A DNA stretch of 64,000 bases, from positions 682,001-746,000 of the forward strand of contig NZ_LT629786.1 in assembly GCF_900105675.1 (NCBI RefSeq), in the 5' to 3' direction. The position numbers and the translations under genes are program-made. This document shows, one piece after another, positions 8,600 to 17,907 of this stretch. This DNA is from Pseudomonas synxantha. GTDB taxonomy: Bacteria > Pseudomonadota > Gammaproteobacteria > Pseudomonadales > Pseudomonadaceae. Each line of letters starts with the position of its first letter. Positions within the stretch are counted from its first letter, which is position 1. The notes under the pieces are model-generated. The model was not told the DNA's origin. It saw nothing but the letters and a program-made list of their open reading frames with translations, and made no database searches.

Positions 8600-9788
8600 A
8601 TGCCTTGCGCCAATTCAGAATCAGCAGCGTCAACACCCCCGCCACAATCCCCCAGAACGCCGAACCGATGGAAAACAACGTCAAGCCTGACGCCGTGACC
8701 ATAAAGGTGATCAGCGCCGCTTCCCGTTCCTTCGGCTCATTCATGGCAATGCTCAGCCCATTGATGATCGAGCCAAACAGCGCCAGGGCTGCAATCGACA
8801 GTACCAATTCCTTTGGCAGCGCTGCGAACAGTGCCGCCAACGTGGCGCCGAATACTCCGGCAATCCCGTAGAACACCCCGCACCACACCGCTGCGGTATA
8901 GCGCTTGTTGCGGTCTTCATGGGCATGGGGCCCGGTGCAGATCGCCGCGCTGATCGCCGCCAGGTTGATTCCGTGGGAGCCGAACGGAGCCAGCACCAGC
9001 GAGGCCAGGCCGGTGGTGGTGATCAGCGGCGACGCCGGCACGTTGTAGCCGTCGGCCCGCAGTACGGCAACACCGGGCATGTTCTGCGAGGTCATGGCCA
9101 CCACGAACAGCGGGATGCCGATGCTGATGGTCGCCGCCAATGAGAAGTGCGGCGTAGTCCACACCGGCGTCGCCACTTCCAGGTGAAAGCCGCTGAAATC
9201 CAGCAACCCCATCAGCCCTGACAGCAGGGTGCCGATTACCAACGCAGCGAGCACGGCGTATCGCGGTGAAAGTCGCTTGATGACCAGGTAGGTGAAAAAC
9301 ATTCCCAGCACCAGTGCGGTGCGATGCTGCGCGGCGACGAAAATTTCGCTGCCGATCTTGAACAGGATCCCCGCCAGCAGCGCCGCCGCCAGCGACGCCG
9401 GGATCCGCTTGACCAGCTTTTCAAAGCTGCCGGTCAGCCCGCAGAGCGTCACCAGCACCGCGCAGGTGATGTAGGCGCCGATGGCCTCGCCATAACTCAC
9501 GCCGCCTAAGCTTGTGATCAACAGCGCCGCGCCGGGTGTGGACCAGGCGATGGTGATAGGCGTGCGATAGCGCAGGGACAGGCCAATGCTGCACACCGCC
9601 ATGCCGATGGAAATCGCCCAGATCCACGAGGAAATCTGCGCGGTGGTCAAGCCGGCGGCCTGGCCGGCCTGAAACATCAGCACCAGGGAGCTGGTATAGC
9701 CGGTCATCATGGCGATAAAGCCGGCGACGATGGCCGAGGCGGAAGTGTCGGCCAGCGGGCGCAAGGGCGCTTGGGTGGCATCGGTCAT
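8598..9788 (-). CDS. BenE-type benzoate/H+ symporter family permease
   Basis: Inner-membrane secondary transporter of 396 residues with about eleven to twelve hydrophobic segments and the BenE-family N-terminal half (VAGFIAMMTGYTSS, GMAVCSIGLSLRYRTPITIAWSTPG split across it, then GGVSYGEAIGAY). Family members import benzoate or unknown aromatic anions. There are no benzoate-catabolism genes here; it is divergent from a GntR/FCD regulator and close to a purine-degradation operon, so the true substrate is open. Length is normal for the family. Confidence 0.82.
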   Translation of the reverse strand: MTDATQAPLRPLADTSASAIVAGFIAMMTGYTSSLVLMFQAGQAAGLTTAQISSWIWAISIGMAVCSIGLSLRYRTPITIAWSTPGAALLITSLGGVSYGEAIGAYITCAVLVTLCGLTGSFEKLVKRIPASLAAALLAGILFKIGSEIFVAAQHRTALVLGMFFTYLVIKRLSPRYAVLAALVIGTLLSGLMGLLDFSGFHLEVATPVWTTPHFSLAATISIGIPLFVVAMTSQNMPGVAVLRADGYNVPASPLITTTGLASLVLAPFGSHGINLAAISAAICTGPHAHEDRNKRYTAAVWCGVFYGIAGVFGATLAALFAALPKELVLSIAALALFGSIINGLSIAMNEPKEREAALITFMVTASGLTLFSIGSAFWGIVAGVLTLLILNWRKA

Positions 9789-9915
9789 GGAGGGGTATTC
9801 CTTTTACCTGGGATTTGCCGGTGGTGGCGCGGATTCAAGCCTAAACTCAAACGTAACGAGTCATTGCAATACAGCCGGGGCCGCAAACAGCCGTACAGTG
9901 TGTTGGCGCATCGGG

Positions 9916-9925
9916 TTGTGTACAA
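9916..9925. promoter_or_regulatory. Candidate GntR/FCD operator TTGTGTACAA
   Basis: TTGT-GT-ACAA, an inverted repeat with a 2-bp centre, lies between the divergent benE (start 9788) and the GntR gene (start 10014). FCD-type GntR proteins often bind TTGT-N2-ACAA-like sites. The match is to form only. Confidence 0.4.
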
Positions 9926-10013
9926 TGTGCACTGTTTTTAGGTGATACTTGCCAGCGTAGCGTCGTTGCCGTATTACCGTTATTTCGCCGCCGTTCTCCA
10001 AACCCGAGTGCCC

Positions 10014-10778
10014 ATGAACGAACAGTTGCAACCTCTCAAGAAACAACCGCGAGCCGGCAAGGCCGGTCGCAGCGGGACCCAGGACGATATCGTCTACGCG
10101 CATATCTTCGAGGCGATCCTTGAACAACGCCTGGCGCCCGGAACCAAATTGAGTGAAGAGGCACTGGGCGAGATCTTCGGCGTGAGCCGCACCATCATCC
10201 GCCGTGCGCTGTCGCGCCTGGCCCATGAGGGCGTGGTGCTGCTGCGGCCCAATCGCGGCGCGGTAGTTGCCAGCCCAAGCGTGGAAGAAGCACGGCAGGT
10301 GTTCATGGCCCGGCGTCTGGTGGAGCGAGCGATCACCGAGTTGGCGGTGCAGCACGCTACCGCTGAGCAATTGGCTGAGTTGCGCCAGATGGTCAATGAC
10401 GAGCGCGACAGCTTCTCCCGCGGTGATCGCGGTGCGGGTATCCGTCTTTCGGGCGAATTCCACTTGAAACTGGCCGAGGCAGCAAAGAACGCGCCGCTGA
10501 TCAGCTTCCAGCGCAGCCTGGTGTCCCAGACCTCATTGATCATCGCCCAGTACGAAAGCGGCAACCGCTCGCACTGCTCCTATGATGAACACACCCAGTT
10601 GATCGACGCGATCGAAGCCCGTGATGCGGTGCTGGCGGTGAACTTGATGATGCATCACATGGACCACATCGACAGCAAGCTCAACCTCGATGAAGAGAGC
10701 GCGTCGGATGATTTGCATGCGGTGTTCTCGCATTTATTGCAGACCAAAAAGCCCGGGCGCTCGTCGGTAAAACTGTAA
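10014..10778 (+). CDS. GntR family transcriptional regulator, FCD type
   Basis: Cytoplasmic ligand-responsive repressor of 254 residues from ATG 10014; an in-frame extension to 9942 would run into the probable promoter. The winged helix is at about 25-95 (LSEEALGEIFGVSRTIIRRALSRL, then RPNRGAVVASP), followed by an all-helical FCD ligand domain with the expected metal-binding histidine pattern (SGEFHLKLAEAA, then HMDHID near the end). It is divergent from the BenE permease, which is its most likely target, with a TTGTGTACAA dyad between them. The effector is unknown; a purine or aromatic acid is a guess from context. Confidence 0.88.
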   Translation: MNEQLQPLKKQPRAGKAGRSGTQDDIVYAHIFEAILEQRLAPGTKLSEEALGEIFGVSRTIIRRALSRLAHEGVVLLRPNRGAVVASPSVEEARQVFMARRLVERAITELAVQHATAEQLAELRQMVNDERDSFSRGDRGAGIRLSGEFHLKLAEAAKNAPLISFQRSLVSQTSLIIAQYESGNRSHCSYDEHTQLIDAIEARDAVLAVNLMMHHMDHIDSKLNLDEESASDDLHAVFSHLLQTKKPGRSSVKL

Positions 10779-10804
10779 TCTCCCTGATTCACTGGGGGAT
10801 AAAA

Positions 10805-10896
10805 ATGTGGGAGGGGGCTTGCTCCCGATAGCAGAGTGTCAGTAGCAGATAGGCTGACTGACACACCGCTATCGGGAGCAAGCCCCCTCCCACATT
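10805..10896. repeat. REPIN (inverted REP pair)
   Basis: GGGAGGGGGCTTGCTCCC plus GATAGC at the left and its inverted complement GCTATCGGGAGCAAGCCC at the right, separated by about 40 bp. It lies between the convergent GntR gene and guaD, where it may also act as a terminator. Confidence 0.93.
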
Positions 10897-10917
10897 GGTT
10901 TTGTGTTGTGGCTGGGT

Positions 10918-12222
10918 TCAGCGTTGATGCACCAACTGTCCGGCTGCATAGGTCTGCAACACCGCTCGATCATCCCCCAGTGTCATCAGCACAAACAACG
11001 TCTCGGCAATGGTATTGGCCTGCTTCAAGCGATAGCTCAGCAGCGGCGTGGCGTTGTAGTCCAGCACCAGAAAGTCCGCATCCGTGCCCGGCTGCAACGT
11101 GCCGATCTTGTCTTCCAGGCGCAACGCCCGCGCACCCCCCAGGGTCGCCAGGTACAGCGACTTGAACGGGCTCAACCGTGCCCCCTGCAACTGCATGACC
11201 TTGTAGGCTTCATTCAGTGTTTGCAGGAGCGAGAAGCTGGTACCGCCACCCACGTCGGTGCCCAGGCCCACGTTCAGTTTGTGTTTCTCCGCCATCGGCA
11301 GGTTGAACAAACCACTGCCGAGAAAGAGGTTCGACGTCGGGCAGAATGCGACCGCCGAGCCGGCCTCTGCCAAGCGTGCGCACTCGTCATCGCAAAGGTG
11401 CACGCCATGGGCAAATACCGAGCGCTCGCCCAGCAGTTTGTAATGGTCATACACATCCAGGTAGCCGCTGCGTTCCGGGAACAGTTCCTTCACCCACTCG
11501 ACTTCCTGCTTGTTCTCACTGATGTGGGTCTGCATGTACAGGTCCGGGTATTCCCCCAGCAGTTTCCCGGCCAGCGTCAATTGCTCTGGTGTGCTGGTGG
11601 GGGCAAAGCGTGGCGTCACCGCGTAATGCAGGCGGCCTTTGCCGTGCCAGCGTTCGATCAGCGCCTTGCTTTCCTGATAGCCGGATTCGGGCGTGTCAGT
11701 CAGATAGTCCGGCGCATTGCGGTCCATCATCACCTTGCCGGCAATCATGCGCAGATCGAGCTTCTCGGCCGCTTCAAAGAATGCATTCACCGATTGCGGG
11801 TGCACGCTGCCGAACACCAGCGCGGTGGTGGTGCCATTGCGCAGCAGTTCCTTGATGAAGATATCCGCGACTTCCTCGGCGTGGGCCTTGTCGGCGAACT
11901 GGCTTTCACACGGGAAGGTGTAGGTGTTGAGCCAGTCCAGCAACTGTTCGCCATAGGCGCCGACCATGCCGGTCTGCGGCAGGTGGATATGGGTGTCGAT
12001 CAGGCCGGGGGTGATCAGTGCGTCCTGGTAGTGGGTGATGTCGATATCGGCAGGCAGGCTCGGCAGCAGATCGCTGGCGTGACCGAGCGCGCTGATCTGA
12101 CCGTTATCGATCACCAGCAGGCCGTCTTCGAAATACTCGTAGGAGGCTTCGATGCCAACGACGGCAGGGTCGTCGATGCTATGCAGGATGGCGGCACGGT
12201 AGGCTTTGCGAGTCAAAGGCAT
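10918..12222 (-). CDS. guaD: Guanine deaminase
   Basis: Zn-dependent amidohydrolase that converts guanine to xanthine and ammonia, feeding the xanthine dehydrogenase encoded just upstream. It has 434 residues, normal for the family. Metal-binding and catalytic motifs are visible: DTHIHLPQ (the HxH pair), HISENKQEVEW, FAHGVHLCDDE and GLGTDVGGGTSFS. It is the last gene of the minus-strand xdhA-xdhB-xdhC-guaD cluster, 12 bp after xdhC, so probably cotranscribed. Confidence 0.95.
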   Translation of the reverse strand: MPLTRKAYRAAILHSIDDPAVVGIEASYEYFEDGLLVIDNGQISALGHASDLLPSLPADIDITHYQDALITPGLIDTHIHLPQTGMVGAYGEQLLDWLNTYTFPCESQFADKAHAEEVADIFIKELLRNGTTTALVFGSVHPQSVNAFFEAAEKLDLRMIAGKVMMDRNAPDYLTDTPESGYQESKALIERWHGKGRLHYAVTPRFAPTSTPEQLTLAGKLLGEYPDLYMQTHISENKQEVEWVKELFPERSGYLDVYDHYKLLGERSVFAHGVHLCDDECARLAEAGSAVAFCPTSNLFLGSGLFNLPMAEKHKLNVGLGTDVGGGTSFSLLQTLNEAYKVMQLQGARLSPFKSLYLATLGGARALRLEDKIGTLQPGTDADFLVLDYNATPLLSYRLKQANTIAETLFVLMTLGDDRAVLQTYAAGQLVHQR

Positions 12223-12234
12223 GGTTATCTCAAT

Positions 12235-13074
12235 TTAGATAGCTTGGCTGCGGCGCGAAGCCGGCAACAATTTGGCAATGGGTTCGGCGCCGGCAGTGTG
12301 CTGGCCGAAATTGGCGTTATAGGTGGCGATGATTTCGCCGGCGATGGAAATGGCGATCTCCACGGGCAACTTGCCCTTCACCTCGGTGAGGCCCATGGGG
12401 CAGCGCATGCGTTGCAACTGCGCGGTGTCGAAGCCACGATCACGCAGACGGTGTTCGAATTTCACGCGCTTGGTCTTCGAACCGATCAGGCCGAAGTAGG
12501 CGAAGTCATTGCGCTTGAGCAGGGCGGCAGTGAGTTCCAGGTCCAGCGCATGATTGTGGGTCATGACGATGCAGTAACTGCCTGCTGGCAGGTCGGCAAT
12601 TTCATCGACCGGCTCTTCGCTGATGATTTTACGCACGCCTTGGGGGATGTGCTGCGGGAACTCCTGATCGCGGGAGTCGATCCAGCGCACTCGGCACGGC
12701 AGGCTCGCCAGTAACGGCACCAGCGCACGACCGACGTGGCCGGCACCGAATACCGCAATCTGCGCCTGCACCTGTCCCATGGGCTCGAACAGCAGCACAG
12801 TCACGCCACCGCAGCACTGGCCGAGGCTGGCACCGAGGCTGAAGCGTTCCAGGTGGGTGGTCTGCTGGCCGCGGGCGAGCATGTCGCGGGCGAGCTGCAT
12901 CGCCTTGTATTCCAGGTGCCCACCGCCGATGGTGTCGAAGGTATGGGCGGCGCTGATTACCATCTTGGAGCCGGCATTGCGCGGCGTGGAGCCGAGCTCT
13001 TCGATGATGGTCACCAGGACGCAGGGTTCGCCCTGGTCTTGCAGGGTGGCGAGGGCGCTGATCCAGTTGTTCAT
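12235..13074 (-). CDS. xdhC: Xanthine dehydrogenase accessory protein XdhC
   Basis: Chaperone that binds molybdenum cofactor, promotes its sulfuration and inserts it into XdhB. ATG 13074 (MNNWISALATL) follows a GAGGTG ribosome site; the GTG at 13080 is too close to it. 279 residues. The N-terminal part has ELGSTPRNAGSKMVI and GGGHLEY, typical of XdhC/CoxI proteins, and the C-terminal Rossmann part has VFGAGHVGRALVPLL and GLIGSKTKRVKF. Lies 50 bp after xdhB and 12 bp before guaD. Confidence 0.93.
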   Translation of the reverse strand: MNNWISALATLQDQGEPCVLVTIIEELGSTPRNAGSKMVISAAHTFDTIGGGHLEYKAMQLARDMLARGQQTTHLERFSLGASLGQCCGGVTVLLFEPMGQVQAQIAVFGAGHVGRALVPLLASLPCRVRWIDSRDQEFPQHIPQGVRKIISEEPVDEIADLPAGSYCIVMTHNHALDLELTAALLKRNDFAYFGLIGSKTKRVKFEHRLRDRGFDTAQLQRMRCPMGLTEVKGKLPVEIAISIAGEIIATYNANFGQHTAGAEPIAKLLPASRRSQAI

Positions 13075-13124
13075 GTTCACCTCAACATTACTGTTGTCAG
13101 TTCGGCCGATGGCAGCGCCTCGGT

Positions 13125-15524
13125 CTAGAGCGAAGCCATCTCAGTTTCAGCCTCAATGGCCTTCACCGCCTGCACCTGCCGCATCTGCTCACACCCCCAC
13201 AACACCCGCTCCGGCGTCGCCGGCGCATCGATCTTCGGCTGCTGGCGATAGTCAGCCAAACTCGCCACCGCATCCTTGATCGCGCACCACGAAGCAATCC
13301 CGAGCATGAACGGCGGCTCACCCACGGCCTTGGAATGAAACACCGTGTCTTCCGGGTTCTTGCGGTTTTCCACCAGCTTGACCCGCAGGTCCAGCGGCAT
13401 GTCTGCTACGGCGGGGATCTTGTAGCTGGCCGGGCCGTTAGTCATGAGCTTGCCCTTGTCGTTCCACACCAGCTCTTCCATGGTCAGCCAGCCCATGCCC
13501 TGGATAAAGCCGCCTTCGACCTGGCCGATGTCGATGGCCGGGTTCAGCGAGGCGCCCACGTCGTGGAGGATGTCGGTGCGCAGCATCTTGTATTCGCCGG
13601 TCAGGGTGTCGACGATCACTTCGCAGCAGGCGGCGCCGAAGGCGAAGTAGTAGAACGGCCGGCCACGCGCCTGGCTGCGGTCGTAGAAGATTTTCGGGGT
13701 CTTGTAGAAGCCGGTGCTCGACAGCGAGACCTGGGCGAAATACGCCTGCTGGATCAACGTTTCGAACGTCAGGATTTGTTCGCGAACACGCACATGACCG
13801 TTGCGGAACTGCACGTCCGCTTCGCTGACGTCGTACTTGCGCGCGGCGAATTCCACCAGGCGCTGCTTGATGGTCTCGGCGGCATTCTGCGCGGCCTTGC
13901 CGTTCAGGTCCGCACCGCTGGAAGCGGCAGTGGGCGAGGTGTTGGGCACCTTGTCGGTGTTGGTGGCAGTGATCTGTACGCGGTCGATGTCCACCTGGAA
14001 CACTTCAGCCACCACCTGGGCGACCTTGGTGTTCAAGCCCTGGCCCATCTCGGTGCCGCCGTGGTTCAGGTGGATGCTGCCGTCGGTGTAGATGTGGATC
14101 AACGCACCGGCCTGGTTAAGGAAGCTGGCGGTAAAGGAAATGCCGAATTTCACCGGGGTCAGCGCCAGGCCCTTTTTCAGGATCGGGCTGTGGGCGTTGT
14201 ACAGGCGAATCGCTTCGCGGCGCTCGGCGTACTGGCTGCTGGCTTCGAGCTCGGCGGTCATCTCTTGGAGCATGTTGTGTTCGACGGTCTGGTAGTAATG
14301 GGTGACGTTGCGCTCGGTCTTGCCGTAGTAATTGGCCTTGCGCACCGCCAACGGATCGAGGGCCAGATGGCGAGCGATGGCGTCCATCACTTCCTCGATG
14401 GCGACCATGCCCTGGGGGCCGCCGAAGCCGCGGTAGGCGGTGTTGGACGCGGTGTTGGTCTTGCAGCGATGGCCGTTGACGGTGGCGTCGCCCAGGTAAT
14501 AGGAATTGTCCGCGTGGAACATGGCGCGGTCGACAATCGAGTTGGACAGGTCCGGCGAGCAGCCGCAGTTACCCGCCAGTTCCAGGTTGATGCCGTGCAG
14601 GCGGCCGCTGTCGTCGAAGCCCACGTCGTATTCGATATAGAAAGGGTGGCGCTTGCCGGTCATGAGCATGTCTTCGACCCGTGGCAGGCGCATCTTGGTC
14701 GGCTGGCCGGTAAGGCGCGCCACCGCCGCGCACAGGCAGGCCGGGCTGGCGGCCTGGGTTTCCTTGCCGCCAAAACCACCGCCCATGCGGCGCATGTCGA
14801 CCACGATCTTGTTCATCGACACGTCGAGTACTTCGGCCACCAGCTTCTGCACTTCGGTAGGGTTTTGCGTGGAACAGTAGACGATCATGCCGCCGTCTTC
14901 GGTGGGCATCACCGAGGAAATCTGGGTTTCCAGATAGAAGTGTTCCTGGCCGCCGATGTGCAGGGTGCCCTGGATACGGTGCTTGGCGCTCGCCAGCGCC
15001 GCGGCCGAATCGCCGCGTTGGTGGGTGTGGCTGTCGAGCACGAAATGCTTGTTGCGAAAGGCCTCGACTACATCCAGCACCGGCTCCAGGTCTTCATATA
15101 CGATCACCGCCGCCATCGCCGCCTTGCGCGCAATCTCCAAGTCGCGGGCCGCCACGGCCAGCACCACCTGGCCGACGAACTGCACGGTGTCGATGGCCAG
15201 CAACGGGTCGCCGGGCATCAATGGGCCGATGTCTTTCAGGCCCGGTACGTCTTCATGGGTGATGACAATGCGCACGCCATCAAAGGCGTAGCAGGGCGCA
15301 GTGTCGATGCTGAGGATGCGGGCGTGGGCACGGTCGGACAGGCGCGCATACAGGTGCAACTGGTTGGGAAATTCCAGGCGGTCATCGATGTACTGCGCTT
15401 CGCCGCTGACGTGCTTGGCGGCGCTGTCATGCTTGACGCTGCGGCCGACCCCGGAGGTCAAGTTCTGGGCAAACAGCTCGGCCAGTTCGGCCTGGGTCTT
15501 TACGACGGCGTGATGGTTAGACAT
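13125..15524 (-). CDS. xdhB: Xanthine dehydrogenase, molybdopterin-binding subunit
   Basis: Large subunit (799 residues) carrying the molybdenum cofactor where hypoxanthine and xanthine are hydroxylated to urate. The N-terminal ferric-oxidoreductase-like hammerhead domain (GEAQYIDD, about 40-150) is followed by the Mo-binding domain with MRRMGGGFGGKE, AYRGFGGPQG and GGTEMGQGLNTK; the glutamate in VGEPPFML near the C-terminus matches the conserved catalytic residue. It overlaps the end of xdhA by 8 bp, implying coupled translation. Confidence 0.96.
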   Translation of the reverse strand: MSNHHAVVKTQAELAELFAQNLTSGVGRSVKHDSAAKHVSGEAQYIDDRLEFPNQLHLYARLSDRAHARILSIDTAPCYAFDGVRIVITHEDVPGLKDIGPLMPGDPLLAIDTVQFVGQVVLAVAARDLEIARKAAMAAVIVYEDLEPVLDVVEAFRNKHFVLDSHTHQRGDSAAALASAKHRIQGTLHIGGQEHFYLETQISSVMPTEDGGMIVYCSTQNPTEVQKLVAEVLDVSMNKIVVDMRRMGGGFGGKETQAASPACLCAAVARLTGQPTKMRLPRVEDMLMTGKRHPFYIEYDVGFDDSGRLHGINLELAGNCGCSPDLSNSIVDRAMFHADNSYYLGDATVNGHRCKTNTASNTAYRGFGGPQGMVAIEEVMDAIARHLALDPLAVRKANYYGKTERNVTHYYQTVEHNMLQEMTAELEASSQYAERREAIRLYNAHSPILKKGLALTPVKFGISFTASFLNQAGALIHIYTDGSIHLNHGGTEMGQGLNTKVAQVVAEVFQVDIDRVQITATNTDKVPNTSPTAASSGADLNGKAAQNAAETIKQRLVEFAARKYDVSEADVQFRNGHVRVREQILTFETLIQQAYFAQVSLSSTGFYKTPKIFYDRSQARGRPFYYFAFGAACCEVIVDTLTGEYKMLRTDILHDVGASLNPAIDIGQVEGGFIQGMGWLTMEELVWNDKGKLMTNGPASYKIPAVADMPLDLRVKLVENRKNPEDTVFHSKAVGEPPFMLGIASWCAIKDAVASLADYRQQPKIDAPATPERVLWGCEQMRQVQAVKAIEAETEMASL

Positions 15525-16965
15525 ATGCGGTCACCCGAGTCTCGATGTGCGGCGTTTGCAGCTCGATGAAGTATTTGCGCAGCAGGTTCTGCGCGCTGAG
15601 CAGGCGGTATTCCTTGCTGGCGCGGAAGTCCGACAGCGGCGTGAAATCCTCGGCCAGGGCGACGCAGGCTTTTTCCACGGTGGCGCTATTCCAGGTAGCG
15701 CCCACCAACACGGCTTCGCAGCTTTTTGCGCGTTTTGGCGTGGCGGCCATGCCGCCGAAGGCAATACGGGCTTGGCTGATTACCCCATTGTCGATCTTCA
15801 AGTTGAAGGCGGCGCAGACTGCGGAAATATCATCGTCCAGGCGCTTGGACACCTTATAGGCACGAAACAGTGCATGGCCCTTGGGTACGATGATCTTCTC
15901 GATGAACTCGCTGTCCTGGCGGGCGGTGACGCGGTAATCGATGAAATAGTCTTCCAGTGCCAGGGTGCGACGGGTGTTGCCTTTGCACAGGACGATCTGC
16001 GCACCCAGGGCAATCAGCAGCGGTGGCGAATCACCAATCGGCGAGGCGTTGCCGATATTGCCGCCCAGGGTGCCCTGGTTGCGGATCTGCAGGGAAGCGA
16101 AGCGGTGCAACAGTTCGCCGAAGTCCGGGTATTCATGGTGCAGCGCGGCGTAGCAGTCTGAGAGGGCAGTGGCCGCGCCGATTTCCAGGCGGTCGTCGAA
16201 GTCCTCGATGCGCTTCATTTCTTCAATATTGCCAACGTAGATCATCACCGGCAGGGTGCGGTGGAACTGGGTGACTTCCAGCGCCAGGTCGGTACCGCCG
16301 GCCAGCAGGCGGGCTTGGGGGTAGGCATCGTAGAGGTCCGCCAGGTCGGCGACGGTCAGCGGCACCAGGCAGCGTTTGTCGCCGCTATTGAGTTCGCCGG
16401 TCTGGGTCGGTGCGATGCTTTTGAGACGGGCGATGGTGTCGGCCTGGCGACTGTCGAACTGGTCCAGGGGCTTGTTGCAGCAGGCTTGTTCGGCGGCGGC
16501 GAGGATCGGGCGATAACCGGTGCAGCGACACAGGTTGCCGGCCAGGGCTTCATGGGCTTTCTGGCTGTCGGGGGTGTCGCTGTTCTTTTGCAGGGCAAAC
16601 AGTGACATCACAAAGCCCGGGGTGCAAAAGCCGCACTGCGAACCGTGGCACTCGACCATCGCCTGTTGCACGCTGTGCAACTGGCCCTGGTGCTTGAGGT
16701 CTTCGACGCTGATCAGTTGCTTGCCATGCAACGACGAGACAAAGGTCAGGCAGGAATTGAGGCTGCGATAACGAATCTGCTCGGCACCCTGATCGTTGGT
16801 GTGCAATTCGCCGACCACCACGGTGCACGCACCGCAGTCGCCGCTGGCGCAGCCTTCCTTGGTACCGGGCTTGCCCACATGCTCACGCAGATAGTTGAGC
16901 ACGGTCAGGTTGGGGTCCAGGGCGTGCTCGCTACGGAGTTCCTGGTTGAGTAAAAACTGGATCAC
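15517..16965 (-). CDS. xdhA: Xanthine dehydrogenase, FeS/FAD subunit
   Basis: Small subunit (482 residues) that takes electrons from XdhB to NAD+. The N-terminal plant-type [2Fe-2S] domain has CASGDCGAC, and the second [2Fe-2S] domain has CGFCTPGF and CRCTGYRP. The FAD domain starts around 190 with LLAGGTDLALEV and includes the TLGGNIGNASPIGD flavin loop. The start codon is GTG (minus-strand 16965), with a GAGG ribosome site upstream. First gene of the operon; 280 bp upstream on the other strand is a GntR regulator. Confidence 0.96.
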   Translation of the reverse strand: MIQFLLNQELRSEHALDPNLTVLNYLREHVGKPGTKEGCASGDCGACTVVVGELHTNDQGAEQIRYRSLNSCLTFVSSLHGKQLISVEDLKHQGQLHSVQQAMVECHGSQCGFCTPGFVMSLFALQKNSDTPDSQKAHEALAGNLCRCTGYRPILAAAEQACCNKPLDQFDSRQADTIARLKSIAPTQTGELNSGDKRCLVPLTVADLADLYDAYPQARLLAGGTDLALEVTQFHRTLPVMIYVGNIEEMKRIEDFDDRLEIGAATALSDCYAALHHEYPDFGELLHRFASLQIRNQGTLGGNIGNASPIGDSPPLLIALGAQIVLCKGNTRRTLALEDYFIDYRVTARQDSEFIEKIIVPKGHALFRAYKVSKRLDDDISAVCAAFNLKIDNGVISQARIAFGGMAATPKRAKSCEAVLVGATWNSATVEKACVALAEDFTPLSDFRASKEYRLLSAQNLLRKYFIELQTPHIETRVTAYV

Positions 16966-17022
16966 GGAAGGCCTCGCAGACTCATTATTGTTGTTAACCG
17001 CTTTGCGCCGAATCTAGTCACG

Positions 17023-17062
17023 TCTGACTTTTCGGTCAATGTTTTTCTGACTTAAGGGTCAA
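17023..17062. promoter_or_regulatory. Tandem operator candidate in the xdhA-gntR intergenic region
   Basis: Two 17-bp direct copies, TCTGACTTTTCGGTCAA (17023) and TCTGACTTAAGGGTCAA (17046), 23 bp apart start to start. Each contains a TGAC-N6-GTCA dyad. They lie 58-97 bp upstream of the xdhA start codon and about 184 bp before the divergent GntR gene, where an operator for purine-catabolism genes is expected. Inference from position and symmetry only. Confidence 0.55.
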
Positions 17063-17245
17063 GAAAATGCGATCGCAACACTTTCAATTATGGTCCAGTC
17101 TTCTGGAACCGGCGTTTTGGGCGGCGTGCAGGCTTTCATCGTTGCTTATTTCATGCCAAATTCGCCACGGTGGGCGTAGCGCCATCAGCGGGCCAATGCG
17201 CTACACTGCCGCGCTTGTACCGATAGAAGATTTTGAAGGGAAAAC

Positions 17246-17905
17246 ATGACGTTCAAGGCGCCGGACAGTCTCGCCGAGCAAATTGCTCACCACCTCGCCG
17301 AACGTATCATTCGCGGCGATCTCAAGCCTGGGGAGCGGATCCAGGAACAGAAGGTCACGCTGGCGCTCAACGTCAGCCGTGGTTCCGTGCGTGAAGCCTT
17401 GCTGATCCTCGAGCGCCGCCACCTGATCGCGATCCTGCCGCGTCGGGGTGCCCATGTCACCGAGCTCACCGCGCACAAGGTGCAGAGCCTGTGCACCTTG
17501 ATGGGCGAGATGTACATCCTGCTCGGCAATGCGGTAGCCGAAGGCTGGCAGACCCAGGCCGACATGGCGCCGTTCCTGCAGATCCAGCAACGCCTGCAAG
17601 CCAGTTACGAGCGCGAGGATATCCGCGCCTTCGTCGAAGAAAGCTTCAATGTGATGCGCGCCGCCTACCCCTTCGCCAACAATCCGTATCTGCAGGAAAC
17701 CGTCGAGAACCTGCAACCGGCGATGAACCGCGCTTATTACCTGGCCCTGGACCAACGCAAGGCGTCCATGAGCGAATACCTGGCGCTGTTCGAGCAATTA
17801 CTGGCCGCCGTACTGGCCCGTGACCTGGTGCAAATTCGCCTGGTGCTGTCGGCTTACTGCCAGCGCAGCAGCTCGCTGGTGATCGCTGCGTTGGCGGACG
17901 CCTAG
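17246..17905 (+). CDS. GntR family regulator, probable xdh regulator
   Basis: 219-residue winged-helix regulator. The N-terminal HTH (about 8-75) reads LAEQIAHHLAERIIRGDLKP, ALNVSRGSVREALLILE and LPRRGAHVTEL; the rest is an FCD-like helical ligand domain. The ribosome site GAAGGGAAAAC fits ATG 17246. It is divergent from xdhA and separated from it by a tandem dyad. Only 2 bp separate its stop from the GTG of smc, so smc may be partly cotranscribed with it, an odd pairing of a metabolic regulator with an essential gene. Confidence 0.88.
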   Translation: MTFKAPDSLAEQIAHHLAERIIRGDLKPGERIQEQKVTLALNVSRGSVREALLILERRHLIAILPRRGAHVTELTAHKVQSLCTLMGEMYILLGNAVAEGWQTQADMAPFLQIQQRLQASYEREDIRAFVEESFNVMRAAYPFANNPYLQETVENLQPAMNRAYYLALDQRKASMSEYLALFEQLLAAVLARDLVQIRLVLSAYCQRSSSLVIAALADA

Positions 17906-17907
17906 AC

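Noticed and set aside
10903..12714. 603-codon open frame on the plus strand across guaD and xdhC
   Set aside because: Spans two real minus-strand genes with complete active sites; composition typical of an antisense frame.
13335..15569. 744-codon open frame on the plus strand across xdhB
   Set aside because: Shadow of a GC-rich gene; its His/Val/Gly-rich sequence lacks any family motif.
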